Shown piece after piece: positions 51,886 to 61,129 of a DNA stretch of 64,000 nucleotides (positions are counted from its first letter, which is position 1; each line of letters starts with the position of its first letter). Where the stretch lies: the NCBI GenBank assembly GCA_964355675.1, contig CAYHEC010000002.1, positions 124,001 through 188,000 of the forward strand, read 5' to 3'. Position numbers and translations under genes: made by a program. Origin of the DNA: CAMBDS01 sp964355675. GTDB lineage: Bacteria > Electryoneota > AABM5-125-24 > Hatepunaeales > Hatepunaeaceae. A model generated the notes under the pieces. The model was not told the DNA's origin. It saw nothing but the letters and a program-made list of their open reading frames with translations, and ran no database searches.

Positions 51886-52242
51886 ATGAAAAATCCAATT
51901 GGTATGGGCGGGGGTATGGGTGGAAACATGGGCAAGCTGTTAAAGCAGGCTCAGAAGATGCAGGCTGACATCGCCAAAGCTCAGGAAGAGGTTTTGCTGT
52001 TAGAGGTGGAAGCCTCTGCGGGTGGAGGCGCAGTCACTGCCAAAGCCAATGGCAGGTTTGAAGTTGTCTCAATCAAAATTTCGCCCGACGCTATTGACCC
52101 GACCGACTCGGAAATGCTGGAAGATCTGGTTATGGCGGCCGTTAATCAGGCTTTGCGCGAGGTCAAGGAGCAGTCTGAAGCTCGAATGGCGAAAGCCTCG
52201 GCTGGAATGGCGGGGTTAATGCCGCCGGGCATGGGATTCTAA
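51886..52242 (+). CDS. ybaB: YbaB/EbfC family nucleoid-associated protein
   Basis: The 118-residue protein starts with a glycine/methionine-rich stretch and then has NMGKLLKQAQKMQADIAKAQEEV and the beta-sheet signature GGGAVTAKANGRFEVVSIKIS. YbaB dimers bind DNA without strong sequence preference. The usual order is dnaX-ybaB-recR; here recR is missing and the minus-strand molybdenum cluster follows. Confidence 0.95.
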   Translation: MKNPIGMGGGMGGNMGKLLKQAQKMQADIAKAQEEVLLLEVEASAGGGAVTAKANGRFEVVSIKISPDAIDPTDSEMLEDLVMAAVNQALREVKEQSEARMAKASAGMAGLMPPGMGF

Positions 52243-52339
52243 TCCCTCTAAGGAGGATGGACCTTCCACTGCCATCAGGAAATTGGGCGAATGAATTCGC
52301 CCATATCGGTGAACACAGAACCACTCCATATCGATCCGG

Positions 52340-54721
52340 TCAAACTCTCAAAAGCTCGGTAACGATCTTTTCAGGCGTCGCCGGTAGATCGGTGATTCTG
52401 ACGCCCGTCGCGTTAGTTATAGCATTGAGAATGGCGGGGATAGTCGGCATAATTGCCCCCTCGCCGACTTCTTTTGCCCCGTATGGTCCGTTAGGTTCAT
52501 TCGTTTCAACGATCACCGCGTCGATAATTGGTATGTCCATAGAAGTCGGTATCTTATACTCGGCAAGATTGGCATTTAATATGTTTCCGCGCCGATCGTA
52601 CTTGATTTCCTCCAGTAGTGCCTCCCCCATCCCCATCGATACCGACCCCTGCATCTGCCCCTCCACCTGTGTCTTATTTATCGCAAAACCGCAGTCATGA
52701 GCGCCAACAACACGCTCTAAAGTCACTTCCCCCGTTTCCATATCTACTGCTACTTCAGCAATTTGCGCCGAACACCCAAATGCAGGAGAAGTGCCCACCG
52801 TCGCGCCTTTGAACGATCCCCCTAACTTTGGCGGCTTGTATTTTCCAGTTCCGACAATTGTCCCAAAGCTCAGGTAGGCAATCCGCGCCGCTTCGCTGAA
52901 AGTCAGGAATTCCCCTTTGGGTAAGTCAGAAAATCCGAAATGTTCTTTGGCAAATTGTTCACGAATTTCTGCAATATCCAAAACGCCTTTTATCGAACGA
53001 ATCGTAGCGTTTTCAATATATAGGTCTTCAGAATCAACGCCAAAACGTTTCGCAAGCTCAGCAAAGATTCTATCCCGGCACATCTCAGCGGCTTCTTTTG
53101 CCGCCGCACCCGCCATCAAAGTCGTGCGGCTCGAGTACGCTCCAAGATCAACTGAAAGGTCACTATCTCCTGAAATAACCTTAACATCGTTGAGTGGGAC
53201 GCCTAATACTTCCGCAGTTATCATTGCCAGCATTGTATCCGATCCCTGCCCGATGTCGGCGGCGCCGGATTCGACGATGATTTGCCCCCCTGATTCGCTG
53301 ACACGGGTCACGACCGTCGCATGGAAAGTCTCGGAGCGATAGATTGGGTAACCGGCCCCCGATACGAAAAAACCGCAGGCAACGCCGATTCCGCGACGGA
53401 TAGGAGATTCAGTCGAGTCGTTCGTTTTGGCTTGGGTATTACTGGCGTAATCCTTTGCTTTTTCGACCCACCCGGATGCATCTCTTACCGCTTCAAGGCA
53501 TTCCTTCATCCCAAGGCTCGACATGTAGAGCTCGTTGCAGGTGGTCTCGCCGCGCCCCATGACGTTTTTTAGTCTGAGCTCAACCGGGTCCATGTTAATT
53601 TCGCGCGAGATCTCGTTCAACTGGGTCTCGAACAGGGCGCGCGCGATCACCGCGCCATGTCCACGTTGAGCGCCACACACCGGTTTGTTGGTGACGACAC
53701 GGACTCCATCGTAGCGCATGTTTTTCATGCGATAAGGTCCCCCAAGCAGTGACCCGGCATAATAGACGGTGGCGATCCCGAAGCTGGCGTAGGCTCCGCC
53801 ATCGAGGATGCACTTGTGCTTGAGGAAAAGAATTGTCCCGTCCTTTTTCGCGCCGGTTGTCATCGTATGGAAGAATTGATGCCGCGCGCGCGAATGGAGA
53901 AACACTTGCTCGCGGTCGAATGTCATCTTGACCGGTTTGCCCGTCTTCATGGCAAGAAGGCAGGAAACAAGCTCCGCCGTCGAGCACGACGCCTTGGGTC
54001 CGAATCCTCCGCCCACCGCAGGTTTGATGACCCGCACCTTTTCAACCGGAAGCTTCAAAGCCATCGCAAGCGTGCGCTGAACATAATGCGGAGCCTGCGT
54101 GGAAGACCACATCGTCAACCGCCCGTCAGAGCCCATCTCGGCAAGAATAGCTTGAGGTTCAAGGAATGCGGCGTCCTGCATTTTTGACGTCATGGAGTCG
54201 GTCCGGATGATGTCCGCCTCCTTCTCAGCTGTTTCGCAATCACCGAAATTCCAATGCACTTCCGCGCAGATGTTATTCGGATAACGGTCATGAATCTGCG
54301 GAAGACCTTCATCCATCGCGCGTAGTCCGTCGAAAACCGGAGGCAATTCCTCGTACTCGACTTCGATCAGCGAAACTGCTTCCAGAGCAGTATCGAGATC
54401 AATTGCCGCAACACCAGCGATTTCATCGCCAACATAACGAACCTTATCCCGGCAAAGAATGTATTCATCGTATCTTGCAGGAGAAACGCCATAGACGATA
54501 CTCCCTGCCTCTTCGCCGGTCACGACGGCCTTTACGCCGGGAAGCTTTGCCGCTTTGGAGACGTCGATATTGAGGATTCGCCCGTGGGCGATAGGGCTGT
54601 GAAGGATCGCCGCACGAAGCATACCGGGATGTGAAAGGTCGTCGGTGTATTGAGCCTTGCCGGTAACTTTATCGACTGCATCGACGCGCGGGGCGCGGGA
54701 GTTCAGAATGGAATAGGACAT
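52340..54721 (-). CDS. Molybdenum hydroxylase large subunit (HcrA/XdhA-like)
   Basis: This 793-residue subunit binds the molybdopterin-cytosine-dinucleotide molybdenum cofactor. It has the xanthine-oxidase family motifs VGGGFGPKASCSTAELV, CGAQRGHGAVIARALFE, SGAADIGQGSDTM, YSSRTTLMAGAAA and GPYGAKEVGEGAI, the last with the catalytic glutamate. The LDGGAYASFGIATVYYAGSLLGGPY stretch and overall shape recall 4-hydroxybenzoyl-CoA reductase HcrA. An aldehyde or xanthine-type substrate cannot be excluded. It is the last gene of the minus-strand set, 54 bases after the 2Fe-2S subunit. Confidence 0.9.
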   Translation of the reverse strand: MSYSILNSRAPRVDAVDKVTGKAQYTDDLSHPGMLRAAILHSPIAHGRILNIDVSKAAKLPGVKAVVTGEEAGSIVYGVSPARYDEYILCRDKVRYVGDEIAGVAAIDLDTALEAVSLIEVEYEELPPVFDGLRAMDEGLPQIHDRYPNNICAEVHWNFGDCETAEKEADIIRTDSMTSKMQDAAFLEPQAILAEMGSDGRLTMWSSTQAPHYVQRTLAMALKLPVEKVRVIKPAVGGGFGPKASCSTAELVSCLLAMKTGKPVKMTFDREQVFLHSRARHQFFHTMTTGAKKDGTILFLKHKCILDGGAYASFGIATVYYAGSLLGGPYRMKNMRYDGVRVVTNKPVCGAQRGHGAVIARALFETQLNEISREINMDPVELRLKNVMGRGETTCNELYMSSLGMKECLEAVRDASGWVEKAKDYASNTQAKTNDSTESPIRRGIGVACGFFVSGAGYPIYRSETFHATVVTRVSESGGQIIVESGAADIGQGSDTMLAMITAEVLGVPLNDVKVISGDSDLSVDLGAYSSRTTLMAGAAAKEAAEMCRDRIFAELAKRFGVDSEDLYIENATIRSIKGVLDIAEIREQFAKEHFGFSDLPKGEFLTFSEAARIAYLSFGTIVGTGKYKPPKLGGSFKGATVGTSPAFGCSAQIAEVAVDMETGEVTLERVVGAHDCGFAINKTQVEGQMQGSVSMGMGEALLEEIKYDRRGNILNANLAEYKIPTSMDIPIIDAVIVETNEPNGPYGAKEVGEGAIMPTIPAILNAITNATGVRITDLPATPEKIVTELLRV

Positions 54722-54746
54722 ATATTGTATTGAAGTTCAAAAGATG

Positions 54747-54775
54747 TGAGTCACGCATCATCACGTGACTGCACT
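54747..54775. repeat. GTCACG...CGTGAC imperfect palindrome
   Basis: GTGAGTCACG and CACGTGACTGCAC flank CATCAT. It is a relative of the 35-bp tandem element at 61130. Confidence 0.4.
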
Positions 54776-55273
54776 CTATATTACATGAGCAGTTCCGGCG
54801 TCGCGCATCTTCGCGCTCGCCTCCTTAATCGCTTGAAAAATCTTCTGATAACCAGTGCATCGACAGAGATTACCCGAGAGCGCCCGGCGGACATCAGCAT
54901 CCGAGGGATCGGGATTATTTTTCAATAACGCCAGCGCCATCAATACCATGCCCGGCGTACAGAACCCGCATTGGATAGCGCCAACCTCAACGAACGCCGA
55001 TTGAAGTGGATGAAGTTGCCCACCCTCCGCAACGCCTTCAATCGTCAGAACCTCTCGTCCATCGGCCTCCAATGCAAGCACCAGGCACGAGAAAACTGGC
55101 AAACCGTCGAGCAACACAGTGCAAGCTCCACAATCGCCGATCGAACAACCTATTTTCGTTCCTGTCAAACCAAGATCATCGCGCAACAATTCAGCAATGT
55201 TTTGACGCGGCTTAACAGCCAATTCGTGAGTTATCCCATTGACTTTGAGGGTGATCAGCTCCTTGCGACTCAT
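54776..55273 (-). CDS. Molybdenum hydroxylase 2Fe-2S subunit
   Basis: The 165-residue protein has the plant-type cluster ligands Cys43, Cys48, Cys51 and Cys63 (GCSIGDCGACTVLLDG) and the second helical cluster with Cys102, Cys105, Cys137 and Cys139 (CGFCTPG...CRCTGY). It carries electrons between the molybdenum and flavin sites. Its start overlaps the flavin subunit's stop (ATGA). Confidence 0.96.
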   Translation of the reverse strand: MSRKELITLKVNGITHELAVKPRQNIAELLRDDLGLTGTKIGCSIGDCGACTVLLDGLPVFSCLVLALEADGREVLTIEGVAEGGQLHPLQSAFVEVGAIQCGFCTPGMVLMALALLKNNPDPSDADVRRALSGNLCRCTGYQKIFQAIKEASAKMRDAGTAHVI

Positions 55274-56247
55274 GCCGCCACCTCCCCAATTTTTCGAGCG
55301 CGTCGAAGGCTTTGATTCAATGCCCGCCTCACAAGGACTTCCACCATCTGCTTGCGATATTCAAGACTGCCGCGATGGTCAGAGATCGGCTTGGAAAAGT
55401 CTGACGATGCACTGGCTATTGCTGATATTAATAATGGCGTTAATCGTTCTCCGGTCGCCATTTCTGCGATACCCTTCACCAAGATGGGCGTCGGGGCAAC
55501 CGCTCCCAATGCAATGCGGATGTTCTTGATAATATCATTCTTATCAATTGCGACCATCGCGGCGCAACCTATAACGGCAATTTCAAGGCTCTTTCGTTGG
55601 GCGAGCTTGATATAGCAACTACCAATAGAACCATTTTCTCCTGACTTTTGGAGATCAAAGGTAATTCTGGTCAATATTTCGTCGTCTTTAATGATGGTCT
55701 TACCGGGAGATAACGTGAAATCGACGTGATCGACCTCTCGCGTTCCGCGTACTGAAGCGAGAGTTAATTTCCCGCCCAGCGCAAGAGTCGGAATGGCTGT
55801 ATCGGCCGCAGGACGGGCGTTACACAGGTTTCCTCCATAAGTCCCGCGGTTCCTGACCAGCGTCGAGCCGAGCTGATAAGCGCCATCGTATAATCCACCG
55901 AGCATATCTTGAACAACAGCAGATCTCTCCAGCTCGGTGATCGTTGTCATTGCGCCAATTTGGATGACTGACCCGTGAAGTGAGATCCCTTTAAGCTCCC
56001 AGAGATTCCAAAGCGCACACATTGCTTCGGGATGTTGGCGGGGAATGTAAACGGCACGCCAGACGCCTTCCGGAGGTTTGCTGAGCGGTGGTCGGTGACC
56101 GGAAGGTATAATATCACGGCGGATATCGACCAAAAGGTCAGTACCGCCGGCAAGCACCTTCACGCGGCGATCTTTATTGACGTCCAACCATTGCAAAGCT
56201 TCGTGGAGGTTTTTTGGACGGAAAATTTCGAATTCGGGGAGACTCAT
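55270..56247 (-). CDS. Molybdenum hydroxylase FAD subunit with an in-frame insert
   Basis: The 325-residue CoxM/HcrB-like protein binds FAD through AGGTDLLV (33-40) and VRNRGTYGGNLCNARPAAD. Residues about 49-76 (starting SGHRPPLSKPPEG and ending PRQHPEAM) are an insert between DIRRDII and LWNLWELKGI, where the family normally runs straight through. At the DNA level the insert is bounded by CCTTCCGG and CCGGAAGG. The 4Fe-4S insert of HcrB is not present, as there is no cysteine cluster. It starts at ATG 56247. Confidence 0.9.
   Translation of the reverse strand: MSLPEFEIFRPKNLHEALQWLDVNKDRRVKVLAGGTDLLVDIRRDIIPSGHRPPLSKPPEGVWRAVYIPRQHPEAMCALWNLWELKGISLHGSVIQIGAMTTITELERSAVVQDMLGGLYDGAYQLGSTLVRNRGTYGGNLCNARPAADTAIPTLALGGKLTLASVRGTREVDHVDFTLSPGKTIIKDDEILTRITFDLQKSGENGSIGSCYIKLAQRKSLEIAVIGCAAMVAIDKNDIIKNIRIALGAVAPTPILVKGIAEMATGERLTPLLISAIASASSDFSKPISDHRGSLEYRKQMVEVLVRRALNQSLRRARKIGEVAA
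56066..56106. repeat. Inverted repeat inside the FAD-subunit insert
   Basis: CCTTCCGG (56066-56073) and CCGGAAGG (56099-56106) are exact complements around a 25-base centre. The pair covers part of the in-frame insert, so the insert may be a palindromic coding element. Confidence 0.55.
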
Positions 56248-56308
56248 TTATACCAGAATAAATTTTAAAAAGAAATTAAATTGGAAGCATTGCGTCGATA
56301 GCGGTGCT

Positions 56309-56340
56309 CATGGAGGGCGGGTTTAAACCCGCCCTCCATG
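56309..56340. repeat. Perfect palindrome, GGCGGGTTT family
   Basis: The 28-base core (56311-56338) is identical to that at 49565. Flanking CA and TG extend the stem by two pairs. It separates the FAD subunit gene from xdhC. Confidence 0.88.
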
Positions 56341-56348
56341 ACTTCCAT

Positions 56349-57125
56349 TTATTTTATTGCACCATTACGTACCTGCACCAACTGCGCGGTTACAGAGACC
56401 GCTATCTCAAAAGGCGTGTGCGAACCAATGGGCAAACCGATCGGACAAGTGATCCGGTTGATCTCATCCTCAGCAAATCCATCCCGCTGAAGGAATTTAC
56501 GGATTTCAACCCCTTTTTTTTGACTCCCGATAACCCCAAGATAATGAAACGGTTTTCGCACAACTCTCGTTAGGATTTTATAGTCATCGGCGTGGCAATG
56601 CGTCATAATAAGAATGAAATCTGCGTCGTTGGTAAGGATGTTTTCAGCAGACTCTTCGCAAACTCCAATCGTCAGCGCACAATCAGGAAAACGGGACGGT
56701 GTCGCCCATTCAGCCCTTTCGTCATAGACAAAGACCGTAAAACCTAATTCCCGTGCTAATTTTGCAGTCGGTTCAGCCACATGCCCCGCTCCGAACAGGT
56801 GCAACCTCGCTCCGGCTCCCAGCGGTTCGATCAACAGCTCCACCCTCCCGCCGCAGATCATCCCGGTTTCAGTCGCTTCGAGGTCGTTCAAGTTAAGCTC
56901 AAGGCGCTCAATCAGCCCGGTTACCAGGCAAGCCCTTGCTTTTTCTATCGCCAAAAGTTCCACGGCGGCTCCCCCGACCGTTCCCGAAGTCGAGCCGTCC
57001 AATGATACCAACATTCGCGCCCCGGCTTTACGAGGGGTCGATCCTTCCGCTTTGACAAGGGTAACCAGTGCGAATCCTTCACCTCGCTCTAAACGGCGGG
57101 CTGTTTCGACAAGAATGTCTATCAT
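56349..57125 (-). CDS. xdhC: XdhC/CoxI family molybdenum cofactor maturation factor
   Basis: The 258-residue protein starts at 57125, the second possible ATG; a longer frame would run into mobA. It has LVTLVKAEGSTPRKAGARMLV, the SGTVGGAAVE turn and a C-terminal Rossmann domain LHLFGAGHVAEPTAKLARELGF. XdhC-type proteins take up the molybdenum cofactor, help sulfurate it and load it into the large subunit. Its place next to the hydroxylase and a MobA-like gene supports that. Confidence 0.93.
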   Translation of the reverse strand: MIDILVETARRLERGEGFALVTLVKAEGSTPRKAGARMLVSLDGSTSGTVGGAAVELLAIEKARACLVTGLIERLELNLNDLEATETGMICGGRVELLIEPLGAGARLHLFGAGHVAEPTAKLARELGFTVFVYDERAEWATPSRFPDCALTIGVCEESAENILTNDADFILIMTHCHADDYKILTRVVRKPFHYLGVIGSQKKGVEIRKFLQRDGFAEDEINRITCPIGLPIGSHTPFEIAVSVTAQLVQVRNGAIK

Positions 57126-57129
57126 TGGT

Positions 57130-57741
57130 TCACTCGGCTTTTTCCAAGCCATGCGCGGCGGCGACATCGAAGGTATCGATATTGATAGTTACTCCTTGGT
57201 CATCCACGAAGACTTCCTGAATGCTGATTAAGCCGCTCCTCAGCACTCGATTAGCGCCCTCGTCGGCAAGCGAAGATCTGAGCAGGTCCCACGAACACCT
57301 TCCCCACCACGTCGGATGACCGTGTTTGCCTTCAAAGTTTGGAACAGCGATGCTGGAATCGTCCGATGATTCTCGAAGACGCGCCAGTGTCTCGGTACTG
57401 ACAAGCGGGTGATCTACCGGCCAGCAGAGTATTCCGGCGGAACCCACATTTTCGGAATTTGTTGCCAACCTGAGCGAGCCAATAGGTCCTGTTTCGGGAT
57501 TCTCATTGACCAAGACTCGAATAGATGGCAAAGTCATACTCAACCAATGGATTAGCGTAAGGTCACTGATTACAATCCCTTTCAATAACCACCCCGCCCT
57601 GATCAACCTACCAGCCATAGTAGCGACAACAGGACAACCACTTTGCATCAGCTTTATTTTTGGAAATCCCATCCTCGTTGATTTGCCACCAGCGAGAATG
57701 TAAGCAGATCTGATCGATTTACTGTCTTTAATTGAAGGCAA
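57130..57741 (-). CDS. MobA-like NTP transferase (molybdenum cofactor nucleotidyltransferase family)
   Basis: The 203-residue protein has the nucleotide-binding motif AYILAGGKSTRMGFPKI and a metal-binding CWPVDHPLVS. These are shared by MobA (GTP) and MocA (CTP). MocA is more likely because xanthine-oxidase-type enzymes use the cytosine dinucleotide form, but sequence alone does not decide. It starts at TTG and lies four bases before xdhC. Confidence 0.88.
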   Translation of the reverse strand: MPSIKDSKSIRSAYILAGGKSTRMGFPKIKLMQSGCPVVATMAGRLIRAGWLLKGIVISDLTLIHWLSMTLPSIRVLVNENPETGPIGSLRLATNSENVGSAGILCWPVDHPLVSTETLARLRESSDDSSIAVPNFEGKHGHPTWWGRCSWDLLRSSLADEGANRVLRSGLISIQEVFVDDQGVTINIDTFDVAAAHGLEKAE

Positions 57742-57780
57742 GTAATAACTCTATTACAATGGACGCCCCAGAGTCCCATC

Positions 57781-58674
57781 CTACCAGCCCTTGCAAAGCC
57801 ACTCGGTACGTTTACGATGCTTGTCTGCGGCGGTTTGAGCCAGAGCGATGTCTTCTTCGGTGAAATGTGCAAAGCGTCGCTGGAGATGAATATACTCATC
57901 GATGAGTTTGAGATGAGGATTTTCAGTCAGTGCGCCAATTCCATCCCTGATCTCGTACAGGGGAAATACTCCAGTCTCGACAGCGAGACGGCTGATTTTC
58001 ATTGAATCAGCTTCAAGTGATTTATGCCCCGGAGGACAGGCTGAAAAGATATGAATGAAGCGAAATCCCTTTATCTCTTTGGCGGCGAGGATCTTTCGCG
58101 CTAAATCATCCGGATAGGCGGGGCTTGCCGAAGCGATGTATGGAATCTCGTGCGCCAGCATCATGGTCAGGGCGTCTTTTTTAGGACGCGATTTGGTTGC
58201 TCCAGCCGGAGTCGTTGTTGTCCAGGCTCCTAATGGTGTAGCGGAGGACTGTTGAACGCCCGTGTTCATGTACGCTTCGTTGTCGTAGCAAATATAGATA
58301 AAATCGTCATTTCGAGCGGCAGAAGCCGAAAGTCCTGCCAATCCGATATCGAACGACCCCCCATCCCCAGCCCAGCCGACAACTACAGTTTTATCGTCGC
58401 CCTGCGACCGAAGCCCACCAACCAACCCCGCCGCAGTTGAAGCGGTCGAAGCAAAGGCGGTGTGATATAGCGGAACGCCCAGAGCAGACATCGGATGCGG
58501 TCCATCGACAACTGCCATACAACATGCCGGAATGACAAAAATGCAGTCAGGGGCAAGCAGTTTGACGGTCATTCTAAGCGCCAATACTCCCCCGCAACCG
58601 GGACAGGCAAAATGCCCGCAAGACAGGACGTCCGGCCCCTTCGAGAGGATATGCTGTGATTCTCGATTTATCAT
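57781..58674 (-). CDS. 2-oxoacid:ferredoxin oxidoreductase beta subunit (PorB/KorB-like)
   Basis: The ATG at 58674 lies ten bases after the alpha-subunit stop. A longer frame from 58812 would overlap alpha and adds non-family residues. The 297-residue thiamin-diphosphate subunit has CGHFACPGCGGVLALR, the TPP motif VGWAGDGGSFDIGLAGLSASA (near residue 100) and DNEAYMNTGVQQS. Cys24, Cys27, a Cys in PACCMAVV and one in SACPPGH are likely [4Fe-4S] ligands. With the alpha subunit it oxidises a 2-oxoacid plus CoA and reduces ferredoxin. Confidence 0.93.
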   Translation of the reverse strand: MINRESQHILSKGPDVLSCGHFACPGCGGVLALRMTVKLLAPDCIFVIPACCMAVVDGPHPMSALGVPLYHTAFASTASTAAGLVGGLRSQGDDKTVVVGWAGDGGSFDIGLAGLSASAARNDDFIYICYDNEAYMNTGVQQSSATPLGAWTTTTPAGATKSRPKKDALTMMLAHEIPYIASASPAYPDDLARKILAAKEIKGFRFIHIFSACPPGHKSLEADSMKISRLAVETGVFPLYEIRDGIGALTENPHLKLIDEYIHLQRRFAHFTEEDIALAQTAADKHRKRTEWLCKGW

Positions 58675-58684
58675 GAATTCAGCT

Positions 58685-59854
58685 TCATTTCTTCCCCGCA
58701 GGTGTTTCACGAACATCCAGCCAACGATAAAGTTCTTTTTCACCCCTCGTGAGTATATCGATAACTTCGTTCGCAAGTCCGGTGACGCTGATCTCTCTAC
58801 CAGCGAGACCACCGATCAGTCCGGTGATTTTAGGTGGATTCCCGGCGTCGTAGAGTGCCGACCGGCACTCCTGCGCGAATATTCCGCTGTGTCCGTAGGA
58901 GCACGAACGATCCATAACAATTAAATGCTTAACAGCGCTCAATGCGCGGCGCAGGTCTTCGGTCGGAAAAGGTCGGAACATCCAAAGCCCTAACGCTCCG
59001 GCGCGAATACCTCTCTGCCGAAGATCATCGACGGTCAAAGTAATAGTCGAAGCGGCTGTTCCAGCGGCAAGAATGGCGATTTCAGCGTCTTCCATCCGGT
59101 AAGGTTGTAACGCTCGCAAAGTTCGGCCAGTGCTTTTCTCCCACTCTTCAGTCTCTTCACGCACTATTTCAACCGCGCTCGTCATCATCTGTTGCAGATC
59201 GACTCGTGTCTCCATCCAGGTCGCCGTGCCTTTCATGCCTCCGAAGGCATGAGGGTCTTTTGTATCGACCTTGAATGCGGGGATTCTTTTGGGTAGAAAA
59301 TTGTCGATCACTTCTTGATCAGGAATGTGTACCGCCTCGGACGTATGTGACGTGACAAAAGCATCCAGCACTACCATCACCGGCAATGAGATTCTCTCAG
59401 CGACCTTAAAAGCAATAATAGTACTGTCAAGAACTTCCTGATTATCACGACAATAAAATTGCAACCACCCTGTATCACGTTGGGAAAGGCTGTCCTGCTG
59501 GTCGGTATAAATTGTCCAGGGCGGAGCAAGGCTCCGGTTGACCTCAGCCATAACTATCGGCAGTCTACCGCCTGCCGCCCAATGCAACATTTCATGCATA
59601 TAGGCAAGCCCTTGGCTGGATGTTGCAGTGAAGGCGCGCACCCCGGTAACGGAAGCTCCAATGCAGGCGGACATCGAGGAATGCTCCGACTCGCAATGGA
59701 TGAAATGAGACTTCAACCTGCCATCGGCGCACATCTCCGACAGTTCCTCGACGATTGAAGTCTGAGGAGTAATCGGGTAAGCGGCGATAACATCGACCTT
59801 TGCCAGACGGACGGCATGGCTGACGGCTTGATTGCCTGTTATGACTTTATGCAA
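58685..59854 (-). CDS. 2-oxoacid:ferredoxin oxidoreductase alpha subunit (PorA/KorA-like)
   Basis: The 389-residue protein begins at TTG and has HKVITGNQAVSHAVRLAKVDVIAAYPITPQTSIVEELSE, SEHSSMSACIGASVTGVRAFTATSSQGLAYMHEM and MDRSCSYGHSGIFAQE, the marks of PorA. The gamma and delta subunits of pyruvate:ferredoxin oxidoreductase are absent from the window. An alpha/beta enzyme of the two-subunit 2-oxoglutarate (KorAB) type, or one with subunits elsewhere, is possible. Confidence 0.93.
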   Translation of the reverse strand: MHKVITGNQAVSHAVRLAKVDVIAAYPITPQTSIVEELSEMCADGRLKSHFIHCESEHSSMSACIGASVTGVRAFTATSSQGLAYMHEMLHWAAGGRLPIVMAEVNRSLAPPWTIYTDQQDSLSQRDTGWLQFYCRDNQEVLDSTIIAFKVAERISLPVMVVLDAFVTSHTSEAVHIPDQEVIDNFLPKRIPAFKVDTKDPHAFGGMKGTATWMETRVDLQQMMTSAVEIVREETEEWEKSTGRTLRALQPYRMEDAEIAILAAGTAASTITLTVDDLRQRGIRAGALGLWMFRPFPTEDLRRALSAVKHLIVMDRSCSYGHSGIFAQECRSALYDAGNPPKITGLIGGLAGREISVTGLANEVIDILTRGEKELYRWLDVRETPAGKK

Positions 59855-59883
59855 GTACTAACCCGGTCACTTTGTGGCTATGC

Positions 59884-59940
59884 TTGGAGGGCGGACTTTC
59901 AGTCCGCTCTTGCCCGCGTAGGTTGGGCTTCCAGCCCGAC
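59884..59940. repeat. Two palindromes, GCGGACT and GTTGGGCT families
   Basis: GCGGACT/AGTCCGC arms (59891-59907) flank TTC, followed by GTTGGGCT/AGCCCGAC (59922-59940, one mismatch). They lie between the acyl-CoA dehydrogenase and the alpha-subunit gene. Confidence 0.7.
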
Positions 59941-59952
59941 AAGTGCGGAATG

Positions 59953-61110
59953 CTAATTTTCATGCTTCCCTGCCTTCAGCAGATGCCCGGCGATGATCAA
60001 ACGCTGAATCTCGTTTGTACCCTCGAAAATGCGTGTGATTCTGGCGTCCCTGTACATTCTTTCTATGGGAAAATCTGCCATATACCCCATCCCGCCATGA
60101 ATCTGGACGGCATTATCGACAATGTGACCAAGGCATTCCGAACCCATTAATTTACAAATCGCCGACTCACGGCTGAACGGCTTCTTCTGATCGCAGAGAT
60201 AAGCCGTTCGGTAGAGAATGCTGTCAAGCGCGTAGATGGATACTGCCATATCGGCAAGCATACATTTTACAGCTTGTTGATCGCCTATGGGTTTCCCAAA
60301 TTGAATGCGCTCGCGGGAGTGCTTAAGAGACAAGTCAAGCGCTTCTTTGGCGACGCCGAGACAGATCGCCGCAACCGAAAGCCTCCCAATGTCCAAAGTC
60401 TCCATGGCAATTTTAAATCCGCCGTTTCGCCTACCCAGCAAGTTATCGGCAGGTACGAACATATCTTCGAAAAATAGATCGGTCGTGTGCGAGCCGCGAA
60501 TCCCCATTTTCTTTTCGGGTGGTCCGGCGCGAAAGCCTTTGAAATTTTTCTCGACAATAAACGCGGAAACACCTTTCGTCCCAACTTCCTTCTCGGTCAA
60601 TGCAAACACCACATAAACATCCGCCATTCCACCGTTGGTGATGAAGGTTTTCTGTCCATTGAGCACGAACCCGCCATCAGTTTCCGATGCAAAGGTAGTC
60701 ATCGCGGCGGCATCGGAGCCAGCTTGGGGTTCCGTCAATGCAAATGCCGCCCAAAGTTCACCACGCGCCAAGAGTTTAAGATACTTGTTCTTTTGCTCGA
60801 GAGATCCAGCGAGATAGATCGCCATTGCGCCAATTGACTCATGTCCGCCTATGACGATAGCGGTTGACATACAACCTCGAGCAAGTTCTTCCATCAACAG
60901 ACAGTAGCCGACGTCGCCGAAACCGCCTCCGTCATACTCCTCGGGAAAGACTGCTCCTAACATGCCCATTGAGACAGCCTTTTGGAGTACTTCCGTTGAA
61001 ATCTCTCCCTCACGATCGACCGCGGCGGCTCGCGGACGGAGCTCTTCATCAGCGAATCTCCGTCCGAGGTCGCGGAGCATCTGCTGTTCTTCGGTTAGTG
61101 TAAAATCCAT
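59953..61110 (-). CDS. Acyl-CoA dehydrogenase
   Basis: The 385-residue FAD enzyme has the family signatures FALTEPQAGSDAAAMTT, FITNGGMADVYVVFAL, GIRGSHTTDLFFED and RIQFGKPIGDQQAVKCMLADMA, and ends with IFEGTNEIQRLIIAGH. The base in this last motif is the usual position of the catalytic glutamate of short-chain enzymes. It makes a 2,3-double bond in an acyl-CoA; the chain cannot be told. A substrate from branched-chain or aromatic acid breakdown would fit the neighbours. Confidence 0.95.
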   Translation of the reverse strand: MDFTLTEEQQMLRDLGRRFADEELRPRAAAVDREGEISTEVLQKAVSMGMLGAVFPEEYDGGGFGDVGYCLLMEELARGCMSTAIVIGGHESIGAMAIYLAGSLEQKNKYLKLLARGELWAAFALTEPQAGSDAAAMTTFASETDGGFVLNGQKTFITNGGMADVYVVFALTEKEVGTKGVSAFIVEKNFKGFRAGPPEKKMGIRGSHTTDLFFEDMFVPADNLLGRRNGGFKIAMETLDIGRLSVAAICLGVAKEALDLSLKHSRERIQFGKPIGDQQAVKCMLADMAVSIYALDSILYRTAYLCDQKKPFSRESAICKLMGSECLGHIVDNAVQIHGGMGYMADFPIERMYRDARITRIFEGTNEIQRLIIAGHLLKAGKHEN

Positions 61111-61129
61111 GTTTGGCCATTCAAGGTGT

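Noticed and set aside
51606..51889. Two overlapping plus-strand frames across the tandem repeat
   Set aside because: They are open only because the repeat lacks stops; the unit length is not a multiple of three, and there is no ribosome site.
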